Shown one piece after another: positions 39,110-50,410 of a stretch of DNA of 64,000 nt; position 1 is the first letter of the stretch, and each line of letters starts with the position of its first letter. The notes under the pieces were generated by a model. It was given only the letters and a program-made list of their open reading frames with translations, was not told the DNA's origin and ran no database searches. The position numbers were made by a program, and so were the translations under genes. The DNA comes from Paracentrotus lividus (lineage: Eukaryota; Echinodermata; Echinoidea; Camarodonta; Echinidae), in NCBI GenBank assembly GCA_940671915.1, contig CALNVZ010003434.1, positions 21,429,679-21,493,678 of the forward strand, read 5' to 3'.

Positions 39110-39175
39110 TGTACTCTAAAGCCTGAAGAAGGCTTCAAACTGCCGAAAACTCGCAACAGAATTTTGAAGTAGAGC
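39110..39175 (+). other. CTGAAGA..GAAA motif, hammerhead-like core
   Basis: CTGAAGAAGGCTTCAAACTG followed by CCGAAAAC. CTGANGA and GAAA separated by a GGC/GCC stem match the hammerhead ribozyme core found in retroelements such as Penelope-like elements. Stems I and III are not convincing, so this may be chance or a decayed copy. Confidence 0.25.
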
Positions 39176-39898
39176 GACGTATCTACCCCTGTTAGACCAT
39201 AAACTATTTTCGTCATGCTTATGCACTGTAAAAATGAAAAAGGAACAAAAAATAATTAAAAATTCTTGTAACTTTACATTTTTGTTGAGTCAGTAGAATC
39301 TCCATATTACTCTAATGTAAGAAGAAAAAATTCTGGTTATTTTCTCCTCAAAATCTATGAGAGAGATGAAAAAAAATCGTCAGAATTGCTGTACCGTAAA
39401 ACAACACATGTGTTCGGCCCGATGTATATCTTTTATCTCTCACATGAATATTTGCCTGGAGAAAAAAAAAAACTTTTCCGAAGGACAAACCACAGTACTG
39501 ATGCATAGTAAATTTAGTTCGAATCATCCAGATTTAAAGGGGTGTTGAATTCGTTTTCTTTGTCTATTTTCTTTGGAATTGGAATGACAAAAAAAAGAGC
39601 CTACTGTCAGACAGTATTATATTTACCCGATTGCAGGCCATAATGTTCAATGTAAAGTGTCCGGAAGAAAAAGAACATCGCTTTAGTAAAAGGATCGGAG
39701 TATGAATTATTGAACATGCTCCACATGCACATTGAATTCAGTTTCATCCCGAGAGTGGACAGAATACCTTTCCGAAAAGTGTGGCGAATGTATTGAGACA
39801 ATCAATGCAATAAAAGTTTGTTCAATACCAGGAAGGTCCGATGAGAACGGCTATTGAGCTGATAATTTTAATGGGCATCCACCCCGAGTAGGATGAGG

Positions 39899-39940
39899 GG
39901 TTGGGTGTCCGGACACGTAACAAAAATCATTAAAATGGAG

Positions 39941-39992
<52 letters not shown>

Positions 39993-40178
39993 TCTCAGGA
40001 TTAAGCCAAAAATACACATTGAATATTGCTTATCTTAATCAATAGGGTTAGTCCTATTGGGTTTTGTCCTCTATAATATTTTCTAATATTTTGTGTCAAG
40101 AAACTACAAGACATTGCTTGTAAACATTTTCGAATGACTCATTACAAATGAATGTCCGTCCCGTCCGGACACCCAAAA
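39899..40178. mobile_element. MITE, TIR TTGGGTGTCCGGAC
   Basis: TTGGGTGTCCGGACACG at the left and CGTCCGGACACCCAAAA at the right are inverted. The interior contains a ~45-bp poly-T (39946-39991). Confidence 0.65.
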
Positions 40179-40349
40179 GGGGGCTGCTCCTTATTCCGAA
40201 GGGTTGTTATTCAGAAGGTTCATGAGTTATATTGTTCGTCATTGCGAATGTTCGATTCTCCGAAAACGAAATCGGGTTCGTATAATCCAAAAAGAAAAGC
40301 TGGGTCTTGTTAATCTCCCTCCCCGCCCCCCCCCCAAAAAAAAAAAATA

Positions 40350-40369
40350 CACACACACACACACACACA
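40350..40369. repeat. (CA)n microsatellite
   Basis: About ten CA repeats after a poly-C/poly-A run. Confidence 0.9.
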
Positions 40370-40690
40370 TGGCAATACGCAGATTTTGTCTTGCCCACCC
40401 GTGACTACATAACATGAAGGTTTCCCAAAGTCAAATGATATTTGACCTCAAATTATCTTTGACCTCTCCATGTGACCCCCAACATCACGGCAACATGATG
40501 TTACCCCAAGTGCATCTATAACCCAACTTTGGTTGCAAATGGCTAACAGTTGTTAAGTTATGTCTTATAAGGGAGTCGTGCAGGTAAACTTTGACGTTTA
40601 AAAATAAAATCACCTTTAACCTTACCATGTAACATCCAACGCCACTATAACATGAAGGTCCCCAGACAAAGTTTAGTTGAAAAGGGGGTA

Positions 40691-40892
40691 AAAGGCCTGT
40701 CCCACAGGCGGCGATCGTTGTGGCGACAACCGGATAATATCATAATTATCAGGAGTTCGGTTTAAAAAAGGAGATTATAACCTACATACATCTAAATCTA
40801 CGCTAGACTACAACAACGACCTGCTACCACACTCACAATAGCAAGATCGCCAGTTGTCGCAACAACGATTGCCTCCAGTGGGACAGGCCCTT
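40691..40892. mobile_element. Short CTGTCCCAC-family MITE (202 bp)
   Basis: Ends GGCCTGTCCCACAGGCGGCG and its inverse ending TGGGACAGGCCCTT. TA on each side; the right-hand TA (40893-40894) is shared with the next element. Internally deleted relative to the 844-bp copy. Confidence 0.8.
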
Positions 40893-40894
40893 TA

Positions 40895-41738
40895 AGGGCC
40901 TGTCCCACAGAAGGCGATCGTTGTGGCGACAACCTACGAACTACCTTTTAGTACCCATCGCCATCATGCGCAGGTCCAATCGCCTATAAAATCGTGAATT
41001 ATCGCGTCTGTCGCCAACAAATACGTAGTAAAATTTTGTTCGCCGCTGGTTTATCAACAAGTTAAACAATAGCTAGCGTCAGTTTGGTTGACGTCAATGA
41101 CCGTAGCTTGTCTTCTCTTGTCGTGACAAGGTGCTATCGTAGATTGTCGCCAGATAGAACTTGTTTAGCACAGCGGAACGGCGGCCAGTTGTAGTTGTCG
41201 CGCTCCATGCGTACGTTGCACGCATCAACTGAACCTAACAGCCAGTGAATTTTAAGCCGCTACGGCCTTTGTCGCCACCAACATTCACCAAAATCAGGAT
41301 CGGCCTCCCATTCAGATACTGTACAGTCGCCGCTGATTTTTGAAATTTCAAAAATCACTCACGACCCAAATTATAATGCGCGACTGACAGGACTATCACG
41401 AACATAAAGGCGACAGGCCGCCATCAGGTAGAAAACACCGATCGCCTGTGTCAGTCGCAAGGATCGCCACAGTGCGCAAGTTCATATTTTGGTTGATTTT
41501 AAGCTGCGACGAGAAAGTCGAGCTTCGAGATCGCGAAGGTCGAGCTATTGTATTATAGGATACAAGCTATAGTTAGTCTATTGTTTGCGTGGAAGCAAGT
41601 CGTTGTCGTAGCCTATCGTAGACAGAGTCGTAGATACGTATATGATCTTCGGTCACCTACGATTCTGACACGATTCTGGCAGGTTCTAACATGCATAGGT
41701 TGTCGCCACAACGATCGCCTCCTGTGGGACAGGCCCTT
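40895..41738. mobile_element. TA-flanked TIR element (CTGTCCCACAG family), copy 2
   Basis: Starts AGGGCCTGTCCCACAGAAGG and ends CCTGTGGGACAGGCCCTT, TA on both sides. 844 bp, colinear with 26640-27542 apart from indels; it has a segment near 41100-41160 that copy 1 lacks. No transposase. It abuts the 202-bp relative with a single TA between them. Confidence 0.85.
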
Positions 41739-42044
41739 TAACGGTTGCAAAGTTATTTGTTATAAGAGAGCCTTGCCAATAAACTCTACATTTGACCTCT
41801 CTATGTGACCTCCGACAGCACCGCAGCATGATGGAACCCTTAGTGCATCTTCCATCCAAGTTCGGTTGCCATTGGACCAGCAGTTGCCAAGTTAGCGTCA
41901 CAAGAGTCTTGCAAGTACAGTGTGACGGACGGTCGCCAGACGGACGGACGGACGTGAGACAGACGGACGGCGGACGCCATTTGGATCCCCAAGTCTCTGC
42001 TCCACTCCGGGGGCGAGACAAAACAAAAACAAAAACAAAACAAA

Positions 42045-42110
42045 AACAAAAAAAAACCGAAGCTTTATTAATCCGAAAATTAAACAAGGTTCGTTAATCC
42101 AGAAGTGAAA
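42045..42110 (-). repeat. TTCGGATTAACGAACCTT repeat
   Basis: Minus strand reads GGATTAACGAACCTTG..TTTTCGGATTAATAAAG. A related block lies at 51085-51140 (TTTTCGGATTAACGAACGTT, in CBR1-like intron 4) and a weaker ATTCCGAAGGGTTGTTATTC at 40194. Confidence 0.4.
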
Positions 42111-44322
42111 TTACTCCAACACTATAACTATTCAAATCGACAGGTAACGAACTTTATTTAATCTTTTTATTAACACATTTCTGAATATTAAACCTGCAAA
42201 ATATTTTCGCAAAATCTCGTCTAACATTGACATATTCTCTTTTCTTTTTAAATCGCATAATATGGAAACATTTTCAATAGATACTTGAAATATGATCTTC
42301 AAGGTTCAATATCAATAAAAAACAAAAAAACAAACAAACAAAAAACACTAGGTCGAAAATGGCAACTCTATCTATTCCATAATAATCCCACTTTTCCACC
42401 ATTATAAATCATTTCGTCTAATTTTCCGCTATGCGTTTATTTCCCTCGAACGAATGTTACTCCTATATCACATTATCCTCCATACATTCATGTGCACCAT
42501 CGAACAATCAGTTTTCGCTCACATTGCAGATATAATTATTCTCCTCTCATGTATAACCAAAAAGGTCAATATCATGTATTGACAATTACAAGGACTTTAA
42601 CCCTATCCAAAAAGCAATAAGTAACTTCCTTCTGGCTTTAAGTAGGTGGGAGGTGTAGTAAAATAGCGTTAATAATGAAGGGGGAAATGCCTTATTATAT
42701 CGCTGATGCTAATTGACCTATGTGATATTTTGACGGCACTATATACTTACGATATTAATAAGGCATCTAGTGATTTAATTAGCAAAGTTTAGTCCAGCTA
42801 CTCCAGCGTGTCTGTCCCCTCAAGGTAGTAGGGTGCTTGACCTTTTATTAAAGTACCAGATCTTTCGACACTGTCCAACAATGTCCACTATATTAAACCC
42901 GAAGCATTATTCCTTGAGTGCATGTCATAACCTACATATTTTTTATTGTTATTTAAAGAGCCTGAGGGAGAAAGAAATAACCATACAGATGGGTAGCTTT
43001 ATGTGACTACACAGGTGTAAACTATATCATAAGTTAAAAAGCAGTATCAAATTAAACTATTAATCGTGGTTATTCTGTACTTCTTTGATTTAATCCCTTG
43101 AAGTCCAATTTGGGCGCTGCTCTTACACTTGTATTTGCAGTTTGCAATTAGTCAATAAGGTAATGACATTTGTTTTTGTTTTTGTTTTTGTTTGTTTGTT
43201 TTTTCTCATTTCTTTTATTCATACTTTTGGAAGCTATGTGAAAAGAAACACACAAAATAATGATAATAATAAAATAAACTTTTGGTCTTCTGATCTGAAA
43301 TTAAATCTTTATTTAATCTATTTATTTATTTGTTTTGTATACGATTCAAAAAGTGCAGGGACCTTTTCAACCAGTGAAAAAGAATGTTCGCAATTTGCTG
43401 AATATAAAACACTCTGATTACTTGACGAGGGGTAGTAATCTAACAACTCAATTCAAATTATTCCTATTTGCGTCAAATCTATTCATAATTCATAATATAA
43501 AACTAGCAACTGAAATTAATTGTGACAAACCAAATCGTCCTATAATTAGAACAATTTACATTCTTTTGAATAATTCAGTCCGGCCGAAATGGCTCAATCA
43601 CATTGAAATTAATTGGTAAGAGTTGACGTTATTCGCATTCTCTTTCATCAATGATTTAGGCTATACCTGTCTCGTAAAGCCAGAACAATGTATTTTAATT
43701 GGGTGTTGCGTCAGATGTTTATGGGAAGCCATAAGGTAACACTTCTTTGATGTTTTACATTGAAAAGATGTCGTCATCTCAAAAGAAGCAATACCACAAA
43801 CGTGTTATTACATGAAGAGCCAAAATCACATCACATTAAATCTTCACCAAATTACGAGGTTGCCCTCATCAAATGCATTCATATTATCGTCATCCTAAGG
43901 TGTTATCTCACGTCTCCTATAGATATGAACATGTTCGATTTTCCCGCGACTAAGGAGACTTCTCAGAGACGTCTCTTGGCGTATATACGAGACGTCTCCG
44001 AGGGTCTTGACTAATCTCATACCCATCTCAAAATAGTCTTAAACCCGCCTCAGACCCGTATCATGGCATTTAGATACCAATATCACTTCCTGTTTTAAAG
44101 AGAAATTCCTTTGCTTTTATGGCGAGCCATAATTCCAGCTTCAAAAATTGACATGCATAATCACAGCGATCCATAAGCATAAGCTTTAAAGGGGATCTCC
44201 TCATCAATAAATGTTTATTATTATCTAATTATTGTCACCAAATGTGTTTGCCGCCATGGCGATCCATATTAGTTCAAATACCAACATTGCATGGTAACCA
44301 CATTGACAAATATAAATAATAA
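42111..44322. other. No gene recognised
   Basis: AT-rich anonymous DNA. A GAGACGTCTC-rich patch at 43950-44000 resembles one at 27640-27760, suggesting another dispersed repeat. Confidence 0.5.
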
Positions 44323-44610
44323 AAACGTCTCCACTTGTTACCAGTCAAAGTATAGAATTCAAAAGAATATTGCCCCTGAGTATTTATCAGAACTGAAAGC
44401 AATATATAAGCAGACTAGAAACTTAACGGTCCTCAAAAAGCTCCCTTCTGTTTGTCGCTGAAACATCTACTAAAAATGTATGGTTCAAGATCCTTTCAAA
44501 CAGCAAGCGCTAAATTCTGGTATAAAATAGTACATGATATAAATGTTTCTGGCACATTCACGAAATCCATTACGAAACTCAAAACTGTCCTCTTTTTTTT
44601 TTACCCATAC
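44323..44610 (+). pseudogene. Non-LTR retrotransposon RT C-terminal relic
   Basis: Translating in shifting frames gives the signature that follows the reverse transcriptase domain in CR1/Jockey/Rex-like LINEs: LHLLPV and YRI (with one extra base between them), then APEYLSELKAIY, then after a second frameshift MYGSRSFQTASAKFWYKI and a final KLKTVLF. Compared with the usual form, about 13 residues between YRI and APEYL are missing. At least two frameshifts make it inactive. No upstream endonuclease or RT core was recognised. Family assignment within the LINE clades is not possible by eye. Confidence 0.7.
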
Positions 44611-46704
44611 CTTAATCTGTATTCGTTTCTATGTTATCTTCCATGACATTTTAATCTTCTCAAAGCTATATTAAACACAACCTTAGACGCGTTAAAATGT
44701 GAAGTGCGAAATCACGACATACCCACAACGTCTGCTTCCAATCAATAATTGGCGGTAACTTCAAAGGCCACTTTCCAGTTTGATAGCAACCTGTTGAGAA
44801 CAGACGATCGACACGATATAAAGGCGCCATGAGACGAGTCTATTTCATTTCATCTTCTTTGATTAGTCTGCATTTTCAAACTGCATGCAATGATGTTGAC
44901 TATTGGGGGTGTTTTTAGCAGCTGACCACTCGCCATTTTTAGAAAACTGAGAACACAATGAAGTATTGATTCAAAAGATTAGAAGTTTTTACATAAATCT
45001 TAGACGTAGAGGTCGTGGGTATTATGTTTGTCGTTTAAGGAGACATTAATTAGGATTTATTGATTCAAAATTTTTAAAGTTGTGTAATTTTCTATAGCAT
45101 CCAGTGCTACTAATTAAATTGGTCTCTTTGGGAACGCTAAAATTCTATCAAATCATTGTCGAAACAGTGGTCAATGAGCAAACAGTCGTGAGCCTAGCCA
45201 ATAGCCTAAGGTTTCAATATATAAACTAAAATGGAATTTTATATATAATACATTCGTGTTATGTTATTGGTATAAGAGATTGCATTTTTAGTGACATTTA
45301 GACCTCATTATTATCTTTTAAAACTTTTTGACACCTTGGGTACACAATGACAAACGAAGTGTGTCGTTCAAATATACAAATGATGTTCAGTGAAAAAGCA
45401 AAAAAACAAAAACAAATCAAGCTTGAGAAAATTATTGCGATAATCGAAGATGAATAATGTCCACTGTCGGTCTAAAATAAAGTAAAATAGAACAAAGCTG
45501 CAGATATATAAGGAGTAATTAACTAATCTAAAATGTGATCCATTTCAAATTGAAACTATTCAGCTATCCTCGGCTATATGCGTTGAAGTTTATGGGATTA
45601 CCAATGTAGGCTTTCACGAGATCTGTTCCATAAGAAACAAAATTGGAGGCGGATGTAACGCTCTCTCAATACATGAAAATAATCCCCTTTTCTGCATTTA
45701 GAATATACGAAGGGAATGCTGCAAATAAATCTGTAGAATTCAATTAAACTAAAGGGTAAGCCATGTCTTTGGATTTACAGCCGAAATGGACATTTGCAAG
45801 AAATGTCAAAGGTCAACACCCACCTGCTAGTTGAGATGTGTCGTTCGGGGTAGATAGTCGAGTCAGTCCCTTTTCATTTTATTTTTCATCTTACCCCCTC
45901 CACAGGTCTTGTAACTAGGAATTTTAGATTTCTCAGGAAATAATTGTGGTGATGAACATAACCATGAAGATTATCATGTCAATTCCAGGAATCACTGCAT
46001 GTTACCAAATGGACAAAAAAATAAATTAGGATTTGGACCGTGAAATTGGATTTAATCTCTCACCTTCTTTACCCCATCCTCAAATCCCATGCTCATAATC
46101 AAATATCAATTAAGACGCGTTTTTAGATCCGATTTTGCCGCTTTTAAGCTTAAAATTATGAATTCATTACATTATCTTTGTCGCACTTTACAGGCAGGTA
46201 ATCGATTCGCCTTGAGTGCGTATTCTATTGTATCATGGCTTTTAGGGCGACTATAGATTATTGCTACCCCCGAATGTCACTGTAAGCCTAGAGGATGGAC
46301 TGAGTTGCCTAGCAACCCACCTTTCGGCACACGAACTTCATTTTCTTTGTGTCTAAAACTGCCCAGTGCCTTTCGTGTTAATTTGGAAGTAAGAGTACAG
46401 CGAAAAACAAGATAAAAACAAATCAAAGGGAATGTATAAGAGAGAGAAAACAAAAGCATAGTCCGCACAAAGAAAAACTTTTTGAAAGTTCGTCTTAATT
46501 TCTCAACTGATTTACCAGCAGGCTCACTCACACTTCATTTCTAGTTCTCAAGACATTTTTACGTTCTTTAACCCTAAAAGGTATGGGTGGATTCCCACCC
46601 CCCCCCTTTTTTTTTTTTTCTTTTCTTTTTCTGCCTCCCTCGCGTTTCGCGTAAGATCTCGGTAACGCATAAAGCTGTCGACACGCCGTTTCATTACTTT
46701 TTTT
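44611..46704. other. No gene recognised
   Basis: Anonymous DNA; poly-C/poly-T run at 46600-46630. Confidence 0.5.
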
Positions 46705-46917
46705 TCTTTCAAGTCTCGAGCAACTTTTAAGGATGTTGCACAGTTATGTTTCTGCGCATCTTGACCGCGCATCCTGGCCGCGCATGATTATAACGTCACA
46801 ATGAGCGCTGAATATTTTCCATCGTGACGTTATAATCATGCACGGCCAGGATGCGCGGTCAAGATGCGCAGAAAAATAACTGTGCAACGTCTTTAAAAGT
46901 TGCGAGAGACTTGAAAG
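46705..46917. mobile_element. Foldback element, ~95-bp arms
   Basis: CTTTCAAGTCTCGAGCAACT through GATTATAACGTCAC is repeated in reverse at 46823-46917 around a 23-bp loop. Arms include TGCGCATCTTGACCGCGCAT. Small open frames that start inside each arm are mirror artefacts. Confidence 0.88.
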
Positions 46918-46918
46918 A

Positions 46919-47060
46919 CAATGATGATGATGATGATGATGATGATGTTAATGGCAATTATGATGATGGTAATGATGATGATGATGATGACGGTTATGAT
47001 AGTGGGTGTGACCATGATGATGAGGAGGAGGAGGAGGATGATGATGATTGGGAAGAGAAT
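46919..47060. repeat. (GAT)n-rich tract
   Basis: GAT/GAC/GAG repeats immediately after the foldback arm. The open frame across it is Asp/Glu-rich and begins in the foldback, so it is not called. Confidence 0.85.
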
Positions 47061-47294
47061 GACGCTGATGAAGAGAAAGAGGAGGGGTGGATGAAGAGGG
47101 GAGGGAGAGGACGAGGGGAAGAAGGATGACTGAGACATTCCAAATCGTCTTGGTGAGGATAATTTAGGTCGACTTCACGACACCGCACCCACGGAGTCAC
47201 AGACAATTACAGAGCTTGAGGCGCCGTCATCAACGTCCAAGTCATCGCCCAATCCATTGTCATTAATCCATACCTTGGATTGCTGCAGGTAAAT

Positions 47295-47790
47295 AAACTT
47301 GAGAGTTCAATACGATAGGAAAATAATATGGACTTAAGCGTGGGAGGATGAAGGGAACAATGGAGAAACGAAGGCAAAACCAGAATACAGGAAGATTAAT
47401 TGGATGAAAGTAAGTTGTAAGGTATCCATTTCTTTCCAATGAATTAAAGAATGATCACACAAATGTCATATAAACAATTACTGCACATTGGAAAATAAAT
47501 TTATCCATTATTTTTGGGGTGCATTCTTCGTTATTTTCTCTGCAAAATCTTTCAACTTGGAACTTGTGCAAAGTGATATAGACATTTATTTCATACTCGC
47601 ATACGGAGAAAGAAAGGCTATACATATATTTGAAGATCGTATAAAGAACCTGTTCCATAAAAGGTTGCACATAAATAAAAGCCTACATAAAATTATTATC
47701 TAGACATTTTCAGGAAACGGTTAAGTTGTTTTGTTCGTAATCATCGTGATCTACTACTAGAAAGAGTAATCACTTAAGAACCCACCCCCT
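47295..47790. other. No gene recognised
   Basis: Two overlapping 71-codon open frames on opposite strands at about 47455-47703; neither has a recognisable motif. Confidence 0.45.
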
Positions 47791-47793
47791 CCC

Positions 47794-47796
<3 letters not shown>

Positions 47797-47830
<34 letters not shown>
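47797..47830. repeat. (CT)n microsatellite
   Basis: Seventeen CT repeats in a pyrimidine-rich region. Confidence 0.93.
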
Positions 47831-47834
<4 letters not shown>

Positions 47835-48131
47835 CTTCTCTGTCTTTCTTTCTGTCTATCACTTACAACATGTCATTTCATGTTAGGTTAAAGAGACGTA
47901 TTGTATCTCAATGACGCAAGCTACGAAACCGTTATCGACGACACTTCTCATCCCTACCAGCGCATGTATCGAGGATACACGAATGTTGCAATACACTTCA
48001 ATAATGTAACACAATGACGTAACTTTATGACGTCATAACTGAAATCGCAAGATTGAATAAGATGAATAAAGATCCGAATGGGGTTTAGATAAGTCCCTAA
48101 ACCGTTTATGGCAGCACTCCTTTCGAAAGCT

Positions 48132-48415
48132 CTCCTTCTAAGCTTTAGGGTTGATTTAATTTGATTTAATTTGATTTATTTGTCAAGTATACACAACATT
48201 CAAATTAGCTTGACGGGATAACCCATGAAAGCCCTAGAGCTTATTTACAACGGGCCCTATCCCCAACATAATATAATAAAGTTAACACAAGTACGAAATT
48301 ATAAATCTAGATGACCGGTTCAGAACATATTTTATCATTTTATTAATGTTAGGTGATGGTAAAATATTGTATGATTGACTGGTTTGAATAAACTTGAACT
48401 TGAACGTCCTGGATA
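48132..48415. repeat. Two LINE 3'-tail-like segments, head-on
   Basis: Minus strand: a segment ending GACAAATAAATCAAATTAAA plus further AAATTAAATC repeats (48150-48190). Plus strand: a segment ending GTTTGAATAAACTTGAACTT plus GAAC at about 48405. Short tandem 3' tails of this kind are typical of CR1/L2-like LINEs; no coding part is attached. Confidence 0.4.
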
Positions 48416-49480
48416 GCATCAACACCATTCTATACTTTCATCATAATATCCACGAAATGTTCCATCAATAAACGAATTTGGATTACATGGATGTTACCTT
48501 AAACTCGACTTGTTATCTCAAATGACGTATGCATAATAACTCAAAAACTGAAATTGTAGGAATTAATGCTTATGGATACAGAACAAAATAATATTTCACT
48601 GTAATTACCAACTACAACTGTGCGTCACATCGACAGCATTTCTCATTCATCCAACATCCAAACAAAGGTATGGATTACATTAATTTAAGTATGGATTACA
48701 TTAATTTAACATTCAATATAATATACTTCGGTAACACGATGACGTCAGAGGCAAAATTAATATTTCATGCTGACGAGGTGTATAAATCATGTAAATTGTG
48801 CTACTGGCAATTCTTTTGGCTAGCTTTCATTATATTGGATTAAGTTGTTAATGGGGCTTATTATATTTTCAGTCCTGTATCCACCACTGATACACGTCCT
48901 TATCAACGAGTAGCTTCTCTTTTATTCCATCTAAGATTTTTACCTGCACGAATGTGGATTACATGAATGTCACCATGAACAGGCATTTCTTTTTATCGAC
49001 GTAACAAATGACGCGTCATAAGACAAACTTTTAATAAAGACGCTCGAGGTTGATAAAGATATTAATTGTGATTCACAATCATTAATATTTGGCTTGTTTG
49101 ACCAACGTGTGATCCTACAAGTCAATATAAGATCAAGTTAATCAAATATTGACCGATATCAGAAATAATTATGTCACTGAGTTTCGAACCTTGGTATTAT
49201 TTGTATTGAGAGCTGACCACAAGGCCAACTCAAATAATTATAAATCATTACACATTATGAGGATATTGGAGAATTGAAACATTGCAAGTAGAATAAACAA
49301 CAACATAAAGGCATATTTCAGATCAGATTTTTTTTTCTTCAGTTATTCTTTTTTTATTATTATCTATTTTTTTTTCTTTTTAATTTGTCAAGTTCATCTC
49401 ATAGCTTCTTATGGCAAGCATATAAACGGCAAAATTCAAACTATACAACATTTAAACTGTATTTCCGTCTAAAGCATGGG
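48416..49480. other. No gene recognised
   Basis: Anonymous AT-rich DNA. A 16-bp ATGGATTACATTAATTTAA duplication is at 48671-48710. Confidence 0.45.
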
Positions 49481-49494
49481 CGTCAATCAGGAAG

Positions 49495-49680
49495 GGAACG
49501 GGGTGTCATGCCGGGAGGGTCCACGAGGCCGAGGGTCCACGAGTCCGAGTATTTTCCCACGAGGCCGAGGGTCCACGATGCCGACTTTTCTCATATTGTA
49601 TTTTGCAATATACTGCTCGGCCTCGTAGGCGCTTGGCCTCGTGGGAAGACCCCGTTATGCCACCTTGACTTCGAAATATG
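49495..49680. repeat. CCACGAGGCCGAGGGTCC repeat block
   Basis: Two plus-strand copies and inverted forms of GGTCCACGAGGCCGAGG, with CTCATATTGTATTTTGCAAT between. The same two phrases occur at 58928-58950 and at both ends of the palindrome at 59050-60040. Confidence 0.65.
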
Positions 49681-49779
49681 TTTAGAGCCTTCAAAAAAGG
49701 GGGAAATGGAGTGATAGGGATTATGGTAAAAATAGTATTTTTCCCATTTTGGTGATATTCTTGCAATTTCCTAGGGTGT

Positions 49780-49800
49780 TTTTTTTTTTTTTTTTTTTTG
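49780..49800. repeat. Poly-T tract
   Basis: About 21 T followed by a GGTACC. Confidence 0.9.
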
Positions 49801-49983
49801 GTACCATTATATATTTAAATTACCCCCTACTTATATCAACCCCTCCCCTCACTCTTACGGAAGGATTAACACACATGAAATGATTAATGTTTTCCTTAAA
49901 ATCTTTCTATAATAATTATAATGTACATGGCTATATTCATAAAAGATTAAATGGTTATTTGTATATCATTTTGGAAGGACAAA

Positions 49984-49989
49984 TTTATT
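49984..49989 (-). promoter_or_regulatory. Candidate AATAAA polyadenylation signal for CBR1-like gene
   Basis: First minus-strand AATAAA downstream of the stop, about 130 nt past it. Its position fits a short 3' UTR. No transcript support is available here. Confidence 0.5.
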
Positions 49990-50119
49990 AGGATTATGAT
50001 ATATTTTAATATAGACAAAAAATGAGATATGACTCGTAAGCATTTTGATACAAAGTTACAGGCACTGATTTGCACTTCAATAAATGCATTCTCCTCGCTT
50101 TTTAGACCTCTGTTATTAG

Positions 50120-50347
50120 TCATACATTCTCGGTCGGTTCACATACGAATACTTTGACATCAGTATTGATAAAGTCATACACCTTCCTTCGCAATAGAAA
50201 CTGACCGTTTGGTTCCTTCGTGTCATGCGGAAGAAGAGCGAGAAAAACAGGAGTGTCAGCGCCCTCATCGGGGGTGAGCTTGTAGCCTCCGAAGTGATAG
50301 TCAGGAAAGTGACCAGACATGTCGGTTCTTATAAAGCCTGGGCAACA
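50120..50347 (-). CDS. CBR1: CBR1-like exon 6 (C-terminus and stop)
   Basis: 75 codons plus TAA, starting after ATGCCAG. Begins CCPGFIRTDM (substrate loop and PG motif), then PDEGADTPVFLALLP as in CBR1. The last residues, after GQFLLRRKVYDF, form a tail beyond the human protein end. Confidence 0.93.
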   Translation of the reverse strand, partial: CCPGFIRTDMSGHFPDYHFGGYKLTPDEGADTPVFLALLPHDTKEPNGQFLLRRKVYDFINTDVKVFVCEPTENV

Positions 50348-50379
50348 CTGGCATCACGAGAAAAATAAAATTGAAGGCA

Positions 50380-50410
<31 letters not shown>

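Larger units (their letters stand above)
40420..41995. repeat. TTTGACCTCTCCATGTGACC repeat, split by inserted elements
   Basis: Left part 40420-40690 and right part 41741-41995 share phrases: TTTGACCTCTCCATGTGACC (CTATGTGACC at right), GGTTGC plus AGTTATNTNTTATAAG, and TGCATCT..CCAACTTTGGTTGC. The right part ends in an ACGGACGG-rich tail (41928-41975). The TIR elements at 40691-41738 interrupt it, so it is the older repeat. Confidence 0.6.

Noticed and set aside
41686-42087. 133-codon minus-strand open frame
   Set aside because: Runs from a TIR element end through a dispersed repeat with an ACGGACGG tail; no domain.
46851-47129. 92-codon Asp/Glu-rich open frame
   Set aside because: Starts in a foldback arm and is mostly (GAT)n; no conserved domain.
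49385-49714. 109-codon frame with repeated TRPRVH
   Set aside because: Made of CCACGAGGCCGAGG repeats shared with 59 kb; not protein-like.
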